64,000 bases of DNA from Bacteroidales bacterium (GTDB lineage: Bacteria > Bacteroidota > Bacteroidia > Bacteroidales > UBA1402), in NCBI GenBank assembly GCA_017468435.1, contig JAFUIP010000011.1:186001-250000 (forward strand), read 5' to 3'. The first letter of the stretch is position 1; each line of letters opens with the position of its first letter. Made by a program: the position numbers and the translations under genes. Positions 46,533 through 54,387 of this stretch are shown piece by piece. The notes below the pieces were generated by a model. It had not been told where the DNA came from and ran no database searches. It worked only from the letters and a program-made list of their open reading frames with translations.

Positions 46533-47858
46533 TTATCTGCGACCGGAGCTGCTTCCACCAGAGCGACCACCGCCGCCTGAATATGAACTACCAGAGCTGC
46601 CAGAGAACGAACTTCCCGAGAAGGAACTGCCTGAAGAATACGAACTTGAAGAACTTCTTGAATAAGACGAACTGCTTCCCGAATAAGAGCTTCTGCTCGA
46701 TGATGATGATGATGATGAGCTTCTGCTCGAAGATGAAGAGCTTCTATTTGAAGACGAAGAACTTCTGCCTACCGAAGAGGAACCTCTACTGTTAGACGAA
46801 GAACTTCTGCCTACCGAAGAAGAGCCCCTGCTGCTCGAAGACGATGAACCGGAACGTACAGCCGATGAAGATGAAGAAGATGAACTGCCACGTCTTACAG
46901 AACTGCCGGAAGAGGTTGCCGAACCCCTGTTGGACGAACTCGAAGAACGAACGCCGCTTGTCGTGGCCGGTTGACGAGTCGATGAAGTTCTGCCCGTGCT
47001 AAGGGCCGTGCTGCTCGAGCCACGAGAAGGAGTACGCGAAGCCACGCTGCTTGAAGAACGCGCGCTTCTAGCCGAAGCATAATCGTTATAAACAGCTGAG
47101 CGAGAGTTTCTGGTAGTGGTACTTCTATCCTTCGAAATAGCCGAAGGTCTTCTGCCTGCATAATAGGTCGGATGGCCCCAAGCATCGTGCGGACCATTGT
47201 TCGGATGATGCGGACGGTGCACCGGGTGATGGTGGTGATGATGGTGATACGAGGGCCAGAATGGATCGTAATAAGCACAAGACCAACCATAATACCAAGG
47301 ATCATAGCCACCCCAATAATACCAATCGTGGTGATAACGATGCCAATGATAATCGTAAGTATAGTAATGATAATTGTAAGTCCAGTACGGACGATAATAC
47401 ATGTCGTACGCCCAAGGACTCATCCAAGCATGGTAGTAATAATCGTCCCAACGATTGTCGTCGTAGAAAATGGTCACTTCTGCACCTTCCTCGAGATAGA
47501 TGTTCATGTAGCCATCGTCGGTGATATGCGTGGTAAAATCGGCATCGTGGAAACGACGGATGCGCTCGCTGTACTGGAATTCCTGGTATTCTTCGGCACT
47601 AATCAAAACAGAATCCGAAGACGAAGCCTTGTCGGCAATGCCTCTACGATTGTATTCGTCCACATCGCGCGTGGCAAGGCTTGCAGGTTGAACCTTTGCC
47701 TCTTCTACAGATTTATCTTCTTTCAAATTAAGCGATAAAGAATGTTTTTTAGCCAACTTCGGATGATAATAAGCATCATCATTGTACGACTGGGCAGAAA
47801 GATTTGCCGTCGATACAAAAGCAATCGTACATAAAAGTGTCAATATTCGAGTTTTCAT
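46533..47858 (-). CDS. Secreted His/Tyr-rich and Ser/Arg-rich low-complexity protein
   Basis: 441 residues from ATG 47858 (MKTRILTLLCTIAFVSTANLSAQ, signal peptide). Residues ~25-150 look folded (VLISAEEYQEFQYSERIRRFH and an acidic strand region). Residues ~150-245 are extreme in Tyr, Trp and His (PYWTYNYHYYTYDYHW, YYWGGYDPWYYGW) with a run of seven His. From ~265 it becomes Ser/Arg/Gly repeat (SSSRGSSSVGRSSSS and similar) to the end. The DNA is correspondingly repetitive. I do not recognise a catalytic family; metal binding by the His run and adhesion or disordered surface display are possible. No sorting tail or membrane anchor is seen. Confidence 0.65.
   Translation of the reverse strand: MKTRILTLLCTIAFVSTANLSAQSYNDDAYYHPKLAKKHSLSLNLKEDKSVEEAKVQPASLATRDVDEYNRRGIADKASSSDSVLISAEEYQEFQYSERIRRFHDADFTTHITDDGYMNIYLEEGAEVTIFYDDNRWDDYYYHAWMSPWAYDMYYRPYWTYNYHYYTYDYHWHRYHHDWYYWGGYDPWYYGWSCAYYDPFWPSYHHHHHHHPVHRPHHPNNGPHDAWGHPTYYAGRRPSAISKDRSTTTRNSRSAVYNDYASARSARSSSSVASRTPSRGSSSTALSTGRTSSTRQPATTSGVRSSSSSNRGSATSSGSSVRRGSSSSSSSSAVRSGSSSSSSRGSSSVGRSSSSNSRGSSSVGRSSSSSNRSSSSSSRSSSSSSSSSRSSYSGSSSSYSRSSSSSYSSGSSFSGSSFSGSSGSSYSGGGGRSGGSSSGRR
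46536..47000 (-). repeat. Low-complexity Ser/Arg/Gly coding repeat
   Basis: In-frame Ser-codon runs (AGC, TCT, TCA, AGT) with Arg and Gly. Units such as RGSSSVGRSSSS recur. It is prone to slippage and recombination. Confidence 0.7.
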
Positions 47859-47948
47859 AGCGATATAATTTTTAGCGAATTTACTCTTTAGACGAAAATT
47901 TCGCAAAATAGTTTCAGCCAGGCGGCAAATTATAACATTTTTTATCAT

Positions 47949-47980
47949 TTTGAACGCAGCAGAAAAATTGTTTACCTTTG
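47949..47980 (+). promoter_or_regulatory. Promoter of yggS
   Basis: TTTG (47949-47952), 20 bases, then TACCTTTG (47973-47980), 46 bases before the ATG at 48027. It lies in the intergenic region divergent from the His/Ser-rich gene. Confidence 0.6.
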
Positions 47981-48026
47981 CAGCCATACTCAAAACGATG
48001 ATTCGTCTAACTCAGACTGCGAAGAT

Positions 48027-48692
48027 ATGAATATTTCTGAACGTATTCAAAGCATCAAGGAAAAGCTTCCAAAAAATGTCAATTTGGTAGCTGTTTCGAA
48101 GTTCCAGGCCATAGAGAAACTGCAGGCCGCATACGAAGCCGGACAACGCATTTTCGGCGAAAGCAGAGCCCTGGAAATGAGAGACAAACATGCACAATTG
48201 CCCCAAGATATTGCATGGCATTTTATCGGACATTTGCAGAAAAACAAAATCAAATACATCGCGCCATTCGTCAAGATGATACACGCAGTGGACAGCCCGG
48301 AACTGTTGGCCGAGATCAATAAGGAAGCTGCTAAAAACGCACGTGTCATTGACTGTCTGCTGCAAGTGCATATTGCGCAGGAAGAACACAAATTCGGCTT
48401 CAGCACAGAAGATTGCCTGAGCTATTTGCGCAGCGGAGAATGGAAAAATTTAAGCAATATCCGCATCGTCGGCCTGATGGGCATGGCCACCTTCACCGAC
48501 GACACACAAGAAATACGCAGCGAGTTCCAATCGCTGAGACAATGTTTCGATACCGCTAAAAAAGAATGCTTTGCGCAAGACGATTGCTTTTGCGAACTCT
48601 CCATCGGCATGTCAGACGACTACCCCATCGCCATTGAATGTGGCAGCACTCTGGTGCGCATAGGCACCGCTATTTTCGGAGAAAGACAATAG
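48027..48692 (+). CDS. yggS: YggS family PLP-binding protein (PLP homeostasis)
   Basis: 221 residues, single-domain fold-III TIM barrel. VAVSKFQ holds Lys25, which binds pyridoxal phosphate. Later ELSIGMSDDYPIAIECGSTLVRIGTAIFGER is the conserved phosphate-binding end. The family controls free PLP levels and has no known substrate. It is convergent with rpiB, 6 bases apart. Confidence 0.93.
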   Translation: MNISERIQSIKEKLPKNVNLVAVSKFQAIEKLQAAYEAGQRIFGESRALEMRDKHAQLPQDIAWHFIGHLQKNKIKYIAPFVKMIHAVDSPELLAEINKEAAKNARVIDCLLQVHIAQEEHKFGFSTEDCLSYLRSGEWKNLSNIRIVGLMGMATFTDDTQEIRSEFQSLRQCFDTAKKECFAQDDCFCELSIGMSDDYPIAIECGSTLVRIGTAIFGERQ

Positions 48693-48698
48693 AGGCAA

Positions 48699-49154
48699 TC
48701 AATCCTCGTCCAAAGGAATTTTCTCGATACGAGTCTGATGACGACCGCCGTCGAAAGCCGTGTTGAAGAAAAGTTCGATAATTTCGATGGCAGTTTCCTT
48801 TTCGATGAATCGGGCCGGCAAACAACAAACGTTCGCATCGTTGTGCTGACGGGTCAGCTTGGCAATATCCGTATTCCAACACAAAGCACCACGAATAGAC
48901 TGATGCTTGTTCACCGTCATGCAAACGCCTTCGCCGCTACCGCAAATGGCAATACCGCAGCAAGATTCGCCGCTTTCGATAGAGTCTGCCAGAGGATGCG
49001 CAAAATCTGCATAGTCACAACTATCGGGAGAATAAGTCCCAAAATTGATAAAGGGAATGTTCTTTTCTGTGAGCCAGTCACATACAAATTCTTTTAATTC
49101 ATAGCCCGCATGGTCGCTACATATCGCCACCGGGGTACTGTCGTCGGGAGTCAT
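48699..49154 (-). CDS. rpiB: Ribose-5-phosphate isomerase B
   Basis: 151 residues from ATG 49154; the 40 codons upstream cover the promoter and are not coding. It interconverts ribose-5-P and ribulose-5-P. CSDHAGYELK holds active-site Asp and His, CGSGEGVCMTVNKHQSIRGALC is the anion-hole/catalytic segment with the active-site Cys in ICGSGEG, and ARFIEKE-type text ends it. It complements the transketolase and ara genes at the right of the window. The promoter is at 49183-49214. Confidence 0.93.
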   Translation of the reverse strand: MTPDDSTPVAICSDHAGYELKEFVCDWLTEKNIPFINFGTYSPDSCDYADFAHPLADSIESGESCCGIAICGSGEGVCMTVNKHQSIRGALCWNTDIAKLTRQHNDANVCCLPARFIEKETAIEIIELFFNTAFDGGRHQTRIEKIPLDED

Positions 49155-49182
49155 ATTTTTTTGAGTAAAAATTATCGTGGCA

Positions 49183-49214
49183 CAAAAGTAATACACTCTG
49201 CACAATTTGGCAAA
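49183..49214 (-). promoter_or_regulatory. Promoter of rpiB
   Basis: Minus-strand TTTG (49211-49214), 20 bases, then TACTTTTG (49183-49190), 28 bases before ATG 49154. Confidence 0.6.
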
Positions 49215-49229
49215 TTTATTTATTAAGCA

Positions 49230-49259
49230 AAACAACCATTGCAATTTCAATGATTGTTT
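49230..49259. promoter_or_regulatory. Candidate HipB operator (inverted repeat)
   Basis: Two 12-base arms, AAACAACCATTG (49230-49241) and CAATGATTGTTT (49248-49259), match in 11 of 12 positions as an inverted repeat with a six-base spacer. They cover the region from the -33 TTG to just before the -7 box of hipBA. This is where an autorepressing antitoxin would bind. Confidence 0.6.
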
Positions 49260-49268
49260 ATACATTTG
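49239..49268 (+). promoter_or_regulatory. Promoter of hipBA
   Basis: TTG (49239-49241), 19 bases, then TACATTTG (49261-49268), 28 bases before the hipB ATG. Confidence 0.6.
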
Positions 49269-49296
49269 CGGCACAATAATTTAAAAAGCAACGATT

Positions 49297-49635
49297 ATGG
49301 AATTATACGCACTAACAGACAATATGATTCTCTCGAAGCTTGGTGAAACCATAAAACGTTTGAGACTTGAACATAATGTCAGTCAAAAAGATCTCTCGCT
49401 GTCAGCCGGAGTTTCAATAAGCAGCGTGGCAGCATTGGAGCGAGGAGAAAGCGTATCTCTCAAGACTTTGATTCCGTTATTGAGAGCGCTAAATTCATTA
49501 GATATGTTATCTGATTTCTTTAAAGAACCAGAAATCAGCCCGATTGTATACGCCAAGCTATTAGATGGCCAAAAGTCACGAAAACGCGCATCTGCAACTA
49601 AGAATAATAACGACAAAACCGAATTAGAATGGTAA
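49297..49635 (+). CDS. hipB: HipB-like XRE-family antitoxin
   Basis: 112 residues. A Cro/XRE helix-turn-helix fills residues ~14-70 (LGETIKRLRLEHNVSQKDLSLSAGVSISSVAALERGES). The C-terminal tail is basic, then acidic/aromatic (KSRKRASATKNNNDKTELEW), probably the toxin-binding or unstable part. It overlaps hipA by seven bases. In the HipBA model it binds its operator with the toxin and represses the operon. Codon usage is AT-richer than neighbours by eye, hinting at recent arrival. Confidence 0.87.
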   Translation: MELYALTDNMILSKLGETIKRLRLEHNVSQKDLSLSAGVSISSVAALERGESVSLKTLIPLLRALNSLDMLSDFFKEPEISPIVYAKLLDGQKSRKRASATKNNNDKTELEW

Positions 49636-50912
49636 ATTTAGCAAAAGTATATATCTGGGGTGAATATGCAGGTGCTGTGCTTTGGAATGAAAGTACGGGA
49701 ACTGCCACATTTGAGTATGAACCATCTTTCGCCAAGAATAATTGGGATCTATCACCCTTAAAAATGCCTATTGAAAAGAATGGACCACATTCATTCAGGG
49801 AAGTATCTACAGAGACATTCATGGGACTTCCCGGACTTTTGGCAGATGCTCTTCCAGATGCCTACGGAAAGGCACTATTGGACAGATGGCTCAGTTCCTT
49901 GGGCAGAACATTTGCCAACCCGGTGGAACGATTATGTTATCAAAGTAAGCGTTCAATGGGGGCATTGGAGTTTGTACCTGCCAAAGATGATTACTTAGAC
50001 CAATCATCTGCCATTGAAATCAGTTCTTTAGTTGAAATTGCCTCAGAGGTATTATCGAATAAAGCCGAACTGAACACAAACCTCAATGAGGACACCAAAG
50101 AAGCTATTGTTAACATTATAAAGGTGAGTACATCGGCAGGCGGACAACGAGCTAAAGCCGTTATTGCCTACAATGACAAGACAGGAGAAGTTCGTTCAGG
50201 ACAAGTTGACGCGCCAGAAGGTTTCAGCCATTGGCTATTGAAATTGGATGGCGTAACAAATTCCGCTTTAGGCGACCCTCAGCAATATGGAAAGATTGAG
50301 TATGCCTATTATAAAATGGCATTACAAGCAGGATTGGAGATGACCGAGTGCTGTTTACTTGAAGAGAATGGAAGAGCTCACTTTATGACAAAGCGTTTCG
50401 ACCGTATCGGAAGCAACGAGAAAGTACATATGCAGACACTCTGCGGATTGGCGCACTACGACTACAAGATGTTACACGCTTACTCGTATGAACAAGCGTT
50501 TCAGGTAATGCGCCAGCTTCGTTTGCCCTATGGACAGGCCGAACAAATGTTCCGAAGAATGGTGTTCAATGTCATTGCCCGTAATCAGGACGACCATACA
50601 AAGAACATATCGTTCTTGATGGACAAGACCGGCACTTGGAAATTATCGCCTGCATACGATGTGTCGTGGGCATACAATCCAAAAGGTGATTGGACATCGC
50701 AGCATCAGATGTCTATCAATAACAAGTGGGATAATATTACCCGAACTGATTTACTGGCCGTGGCAGAAGCCATGCACATTAAGCGTGCAAGCTATATAGT
50801 CGATGAGATTTGCCATGCGGTTTCTATGTGGCCGACAATTGCCAAGGAATACGATATTCCATCAAATACGATGACGGAGATAGACAAGACCCTGCTATAT
50901 CGTGCTTATTAA
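49629..50912 (+). CDS. hipA: HipA family serine/threonine kinase toxin
   Basis: 427 residues, near E. coli HipA in size. The N-terminal subdomain is LAKVYIWGEYAGAVLWN with the LPGLLADALPDAYGKALLDRW segment. The Gly-rich loop STSAGGQRAK (167-176) corresponds to the ATP/autophosphorylation loop; Ser167 and Ser169 are candidate sites. The catalytic segment FNVIARNQDDHTKN (313-326) holds the Asp base and metal-binding Asn, and LSPAYDV (339-345) is the DFG-like loop. All kinase essentials look intact, so it is probably active. E. coli HipA phosphorylates glutamyl-tRNA synthetase; the target here is unknown. The downstream intergenic has a strong GC hairpin and a dispersed repeat. Confidence 0.92.
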   Translation: MVNLAKVYIWGEYAGAVLWNESTGTATFEYEPSFAKNNWDLSPLKMPIEKNGPHSFREVSTETFMGLPGLLADALPDAYGKALLDRWLSSLGRTFANPVERLCYQSKRSMGALEFVPAKDDYLDQSSAIEISSLVEIASEVLSNKAELNTNLNEDTKEAIVNIIKVSTSAGGQRAKAVIAYNDKTGEVRSGQVDAPEGFSHWLLKLDGVTNSALGDPQQYGKIEYAYYKMALQAGLEMTECCLLEENGRAHFMTKRFDRIGSNEKVHMQTLCGLAHYDYKMLHAYSYEQAFQVMRQLRLPYGQAEQMFRRMVFNVIARNQDDHTKNISFLMDKTGTWKLSPAYDVSWAYNPKGDWTSQHQMSINNKWDNITRTDLLAVAEAMHIKRASYIVDEICHAVSMWPTIAKEYDIPSNTMTEIDKTLLYRAY

Positions 50913-50926
50913 ACACTCGGCGCCCT

Positions 50927-50958
50927 CGCCGGAAAACTCTCGCTTAGAACTCGGGATT
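50927..50958. repeat. Dispersed 32-bp repeat, copy 1
   Basis: Begins cgccggaaaact. It is 28/32 identical to 56378-56409 in the same orientation. It lies 15 bases after the hipA stop. Confidence 0.6.
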
Positions 50959-50974
50959 GGCAATGCGGCTCGCA

Positions 50975-51002
50975 GGGCAGCCGGTACAAGGCTCGGCTGC
51001 CC
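50975..51002. other. GC-rich hairpin after hipA
   Basis: GGGCAGCC (50975-50982) and GGCTGCCC (50995-51002) are perfect inverted arms with a 12-base loop. No T run follows, so it is not a standard terminator. The rest of the 193-base gap (to 51105) shows no gene. Confidence 0.5.
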
Positions 51003-51105
51003 GCTCGCTGCGTGTATTGACAAATGATGGCGCGTGAGGGCGTGCACTTATTTTGGATAAATTTTGGCTAAACGCCCGGCGCTCTGCCTTTCGGCCTCGC
51101 GCGGG

Positions 51106-54100
51106 CTACGGGCAGACTGCGCGAACCGCGTGACCGTCGAAGCGAGTTTGGTAGTAGTAGTAGTCCACAAAACTCGAATTGAAGTAAAAGAGGTACGCGT
51201 TGTACGGAGTGCTCTCGTAGAGTGAACTCGACCAATAGCCGCCGCGGGAACCGGCATAGTAAACAGAAGTACCAACGCGGCAGCCGGCCGCCGGCAGAAA
51301 TATGCTGTTTCCGTTGGTCTTGCTAATTACTTTATATCCTTCTACTCCGTTGTGAACACTCCAAGTCCAGATGCAGTTATTAAGTAATTCATCTAGTTCT
51401 GCTTCGCTAGGCATTCTCCAACTTCCACCCCAGTACGCACGGGCAGCATCATCAGAAATTTCGAGGGTGGTTTTGTTATCTACTATACCTCTGCTACTTT
51501 CAGTATTGTACTTGGTAAGGGTTGAAGATGAGCCATTACAATACTTATATGTACTCCAATCATAGTTTGTTTTCGGTGCTGTTTCGCCCCAAGCGAAATA
51601 ATCGCCGTAGCCGTCGGGCGTGGTGGCACCCACGTTACAAGTGGCCCATTTTACAGAAAGGCCAAGATCCACATAGTCGTGGCCGTTTTCTGTGCCGGAA
51701 ACTACTTGTTTATGATTCCACTGCGCATAGAGCGTGATATCTTGCGTCAAAGTGATTTCTTGACCATCAGTGTATGACGTGCCGCTGCCATCGGCAGCAG
51801 TGTTCCAACCAGCAAAGGTGTAGCCGTCGCGGGTAAATTTATTGGCAGCAAGTGCTTGCGAAACGCCGGCTTCAAAAGTTTGCGCAGCCATGGTTCCCGT
51901 ACCGCCGTTGGCGTTGAAAGTGACAGTATAATTCACAATGTCCTTTTTCCACTGCGCATAGAGCGTGATATCTTGCGAGATGGTGATGCTTTGCTTATCA
52001 GTGTAGCTGGTACCACTGCCATCGGCGTTGGTATTCCAACCGGTGAAAGTGTAGCCGGAGCGAGTGAATGCATTAGCTGCAATCGCTTGCGAAACGCCGG
52101 CCTCGAAAGTTTGCGCAGCCATGGTTCCCGTACCGCCGTTGGCATTGAAAGTGAGTGTCACAAAAGTGGATGGCTTATCATTATCGGAGAACACTGCGCG
52201 AACTGTACGACCGTAGTAGCGAGCGTCGGATTCAAGATACACGTTGTATGAATCAAAATACATGCCATAGGCGCTGTTATTATAGTCAGAGCACGAATTC
52301 GACCAGTAGTATCCGTCCGAGCCGACATAGCGGAGAGAGGTACCATCGCGATTGCCTGCCGCCGGCATAAATATGCTATTTCCGTTGGTTTTGCTTGTTA
52401 CCTTGTATCCCTTTACTCCATTTTGGGTGGTCCAAGTCCAAGTGCAGTTATTTCTTAATTCGTTTTGCTCCGCTTTGGTGGGCATACGCCACTTACCACC
52501 CCAATTGGCGCGGGCCGCATCATCGTTGAGTTCGAGGGTGGTTTTTCTATCTACCGTACCGTAGCCGCTGCTTGTGTTGTATTTAGTAAGCGAATCATCG
52601 GAACCATTACAATGTTTATAGGCACTCCAAGCATAGTTTGTTTTAGGTGCCGTTTCGCCCCAAGCGAAATAATCACCGTAGCCGTAGGGGGTGGTAGAAC
52701 CAATATTGCAGGTAGCCCATTTCAGACCGCTGGGTAGTCCAAGGTCCACATAGTCGTGGCCGTTTTCCGTGCCGGAAATAGAACTTCCTCCACCAGAGCC
52801 ACCCGCAGATTCCCATTGCGCATAGAGCGTGATATCTTGCGACAAGGTTATCGACTGCTTATCTGTGTAGGAAGTACCGCTACCGTCGGCGTTGGTATTC
52901 CAGCCGGTGAAGGTGTAGCCAGAGCGGGTGAAAGTGTTGGCCTTAATTGCTTGCGAAACGCCGGCTTCAAAAGTTTGCGCAGCCATCGTTCCCGTACCGC
53001 CGTTGGCGTTGAAAGTGAGTGTGAATGTTTGAGCCGCTGAATCATCTCCATAGACTGCGCGAACTGTGCGACCGTAGTTGCGCATGCTACTACTCCATAA
53101 CACATTGCCCGAATAGAAGTACATGCCATAGGCGCTGCGCGGATCGCCCTCGTCGAGTGTACTCGACCAATAGTAGCCGTAGTAACCGACAGTGGTGAAT
53201 GAAGTTCCATTCCGGTAGCCTGTCGCCGGCATAAATATGCTATTTCCGTTGATTTTGCTTGTTACTTTGTATCCGCTTACTCCGTTTTGGGAGGTCCAGG
53301 TCCAAGTGCAATTGTTTATCAATTTATCCCATTCATTATCGGTGGGTATGCGCCATGCGTCGCCCCAATTTACGCGGGCAGCATCGTCGGAAAGTTCGAG
53401 GGTGGTTTTGTTATCTACCGTACCGTTGCTGCTGTTGGTGTTGTACTTGGTAAGGGTTGAAGATGATCCATTACAATACTTATACGTACTCCAACTATAA
53501 TCATCCTTCGGACTCGTCTCTCCCCAAGCAAAATAATCGCCGTAGTCTTCTGGAAAGGTAGCGCCTACATTGCAATTGGCCCATTTTACAGAAAGGCCTA
53601 AATCTACATAAGTAGGTGTAAACAGCTCCCACTGCGCATAGAGCGTGATATTTTGCGACAAGGTTATCGACTGTTTATCTGTATAAGAAGTACCGCTGCC
53701 ATCGGCATTGGTGTTCCAGCCGGTGAAAGTGTAGCCAGAGCGGGTGAAAGAGTTGGCTGTAATAGTTCGCGCAACGCCTTCTTCAAAAGTCTGCGGATCC
53801 ATTGTACCCGTGCCGCCGTTGGCATTGAAGGTTAAGATAAAGCCTTTTCTTTCCCATTGCGCGTAGAGCGTCATATCTTGCTTCAAAGATATGTAGTGCT
53901 TATTTGTGTATGAAGTGCCACTGCCGTCGGCTTTGGTGTTCCAGCCGGCAAAGTTGTAGCCGTCGCGGGTAAAAGTGTTGGCAGCAATTGCTTGCGAAAC
54001 GCCTTCTTCAAAAGTCTGCGGATCCATTGTACCCGTTCCGCCGTTAGCATTAAAAGTTAAGCTATAGGTTCTTCTTTCCCACTGTGCGTAGAGGATACAG

Positions 54101-54378
54101 GATTTATTTAAAGAGACAATTTGTCCATTTCGATAAGTCAAGCCTTTGCCGTCGGCACGGGTATTCCAGCCGGCAAAATTATAGTATTCTCGAGTAAAGC
54201 TGTTGAGCTCCAAATTTTGCTTCTCGCCATCTTCGAAACGTTGTGCTTTCATATCGCCTTGACCGCCGTTGGCATTGAAATTAACAAAGACGGCTTCAGG
54301 CACAATCCAAGGCTCGCAAGTGGTGAAGAGCAAGCCTGTCAATAATGTACAGATAATGAGGAAACTATATTTTTTCAT
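51106..54378 (-). CDS. Large modular surface lipoprotein: six InlB-type repeats and three lectin-like (Fib_succ_major-like) domains
   Basis: 1090 residues. MKKYSFLIICTLLTGLLFTTC is a lipoprotein signal with Cys21. Order: InlB B-repeats R1-R3 (~30-255), domain F1 (TYVDLGLSVKWANCN...), R4, F2, R5-R6, F3 to the C-terminus. Each R unit is ~70 residues with FNANGGTGTM, GYTFTGWNT and ITLYAQWE motifs (Listeria-Bacteroides repeat). Each F unit is ~190 residues with GDYFAWGET, a WRMPT segment and a closing YYWS...VRAV segment, resembling the Fibrobacter succinogenes major paralogous / C-type-lectin-like family. F units differ most in the last 60 residues. Probably adhesion or glycan binding at the cell surface. 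It lies nine bases after the PEGA gene. Confidence 0.85.
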   Translation of the reverse strand: MKKYSFLIICTLLTGLLFTTCEPWIVPEAVFVNFNANGGQGDMKAQRFEDGEKQNLELNSFTREYYNFAGWNTRADGKGLTYRNGQIVSLNKSCILYAQWERRTYSLTFNANGGTGTMDPQTFEEGVSQAIAANTFTRDGYNFAGWNTKADGSGTSYTNKHYISLKQDMTLYAQWERKGFILTFNANGGTGTMDPQTFEEGVARTITANSFTRSGYTFTGWNTNADGSGTSYTDKQSITLSQNITLYAQWELFTPTYVDLGLSVKWANCNVGATFPEDYGDYFAWGETSPKDDYSWSTYKYCNGSSSTLTKYNTNSSNGTVDNKTTLELSDDAARVNWGDAWRIPTDNEWDKLINNCTWTWTSQNGVSGYKVTSKINGNSIFMPATGYRNGTSFTTVGYYGYYWSSTLDEGDPRSAYGMYFYSGNVLWSSSMRNYGRTVRAVYGDDSAAQTFTLTFNANGGTGTMAAQTFEAGVSQAIKANTFTRSGYTFTGWNTNADGSGTSYTDKQSITLSQDITLYAQWESAGGSGGGSSISGTENGHDYVDLGLPSGLKWATCNIGSTTPYGYGDYFAWGETAPKTNYAWSAYKHCNGSDDSLTKYNTSSGYGTVDRKTTLELNDDAARANWGGKWRMPTKAEQNELRNNCTWTWTTQNGVKGYKVTSKTNGNSIFMPAAGNRDGTSLRYVGSDGYYWSNSCSDYNNSAYGMYFDSYNVYLESDARYYGRTVRAVFSDNDKPSTFVTLTFNANGGTGTMAAQTFEAGVSQAIAANAFTRSGYTFTGWNTNADGSGTSYTDKQSITISQDITLYAQWKKDIVNYTVTFNANGGTGTMAAQTFEAGVSQALAANKFTRDGYTFAGWNTAADGSGTSYTDGQEITLTQDITLYAQWNHKQVVSGTENGHDYVDLGLSVKWATCNVGATTPDGYGDYFAWGETAPKTNYDWSTYKYCNGSSSTLTKYNTESSRGIVDNKTTLEISDDAARAYWGGSWRMPSEAELDELLNNCIWTWSVHNGVEGYKVISKTNGNSIFLPAAGCRVGTSVYYAGSRGGYWSSSLYESTPYNAYLFYFNSSFVDYYYYQTRFDGHAVRAVCP
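51700..54290 (-). repeat. Intragenic InlB/lectin-unit DNA repeats
   Basis: The stretch cactgcgcatagagcgtg and its near copies recur at the end of each InlB unit (for example near 51719, 51950, 52817, 53632, 53860, 54080), and long segments between are nearly identical, notably R4 and R5. Homologous recombination could add or remove units. Confidence 0.75.
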
Positions 54379-54387
54379 AGACTTTTA

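Noticed and set aside
46895..47738. Open frames rich in Ile/Met/Thr within the His/Ser-rich gene
   Set aside because: They arise from codon-biased low-complexity DNA in other frames. No signal, start site or family supports them.
49155..51105. Mobile element around hipBA
   Set aside because: No integrase, transposase, terminal inverted repeats or tRNA attachment site. Only composition and dispersed repeats hint at transfer.
50913..51105. Terminator after hipA
   Set aside because: A strong GC hairpin is present but no T run follows, so it is listed as a hairpin only.
51106..53230. Diversity-generating retroelement target (variable lectin-like ends)
   Set aside because: No reverse transcriptase or template repeat is in the window, and third codon positions also vary between units, which adenine-specific mutagenesis of one template would not produce. 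A copy elsewhere in the genome remains possible.
51106..54378. Regular DNA repeats, looked at as a possible CRISPR array
   Set aside because: The repeats are in frame, encode InlB/lectin-like protein units, are of unequal length and have no unique spacers of constant size.
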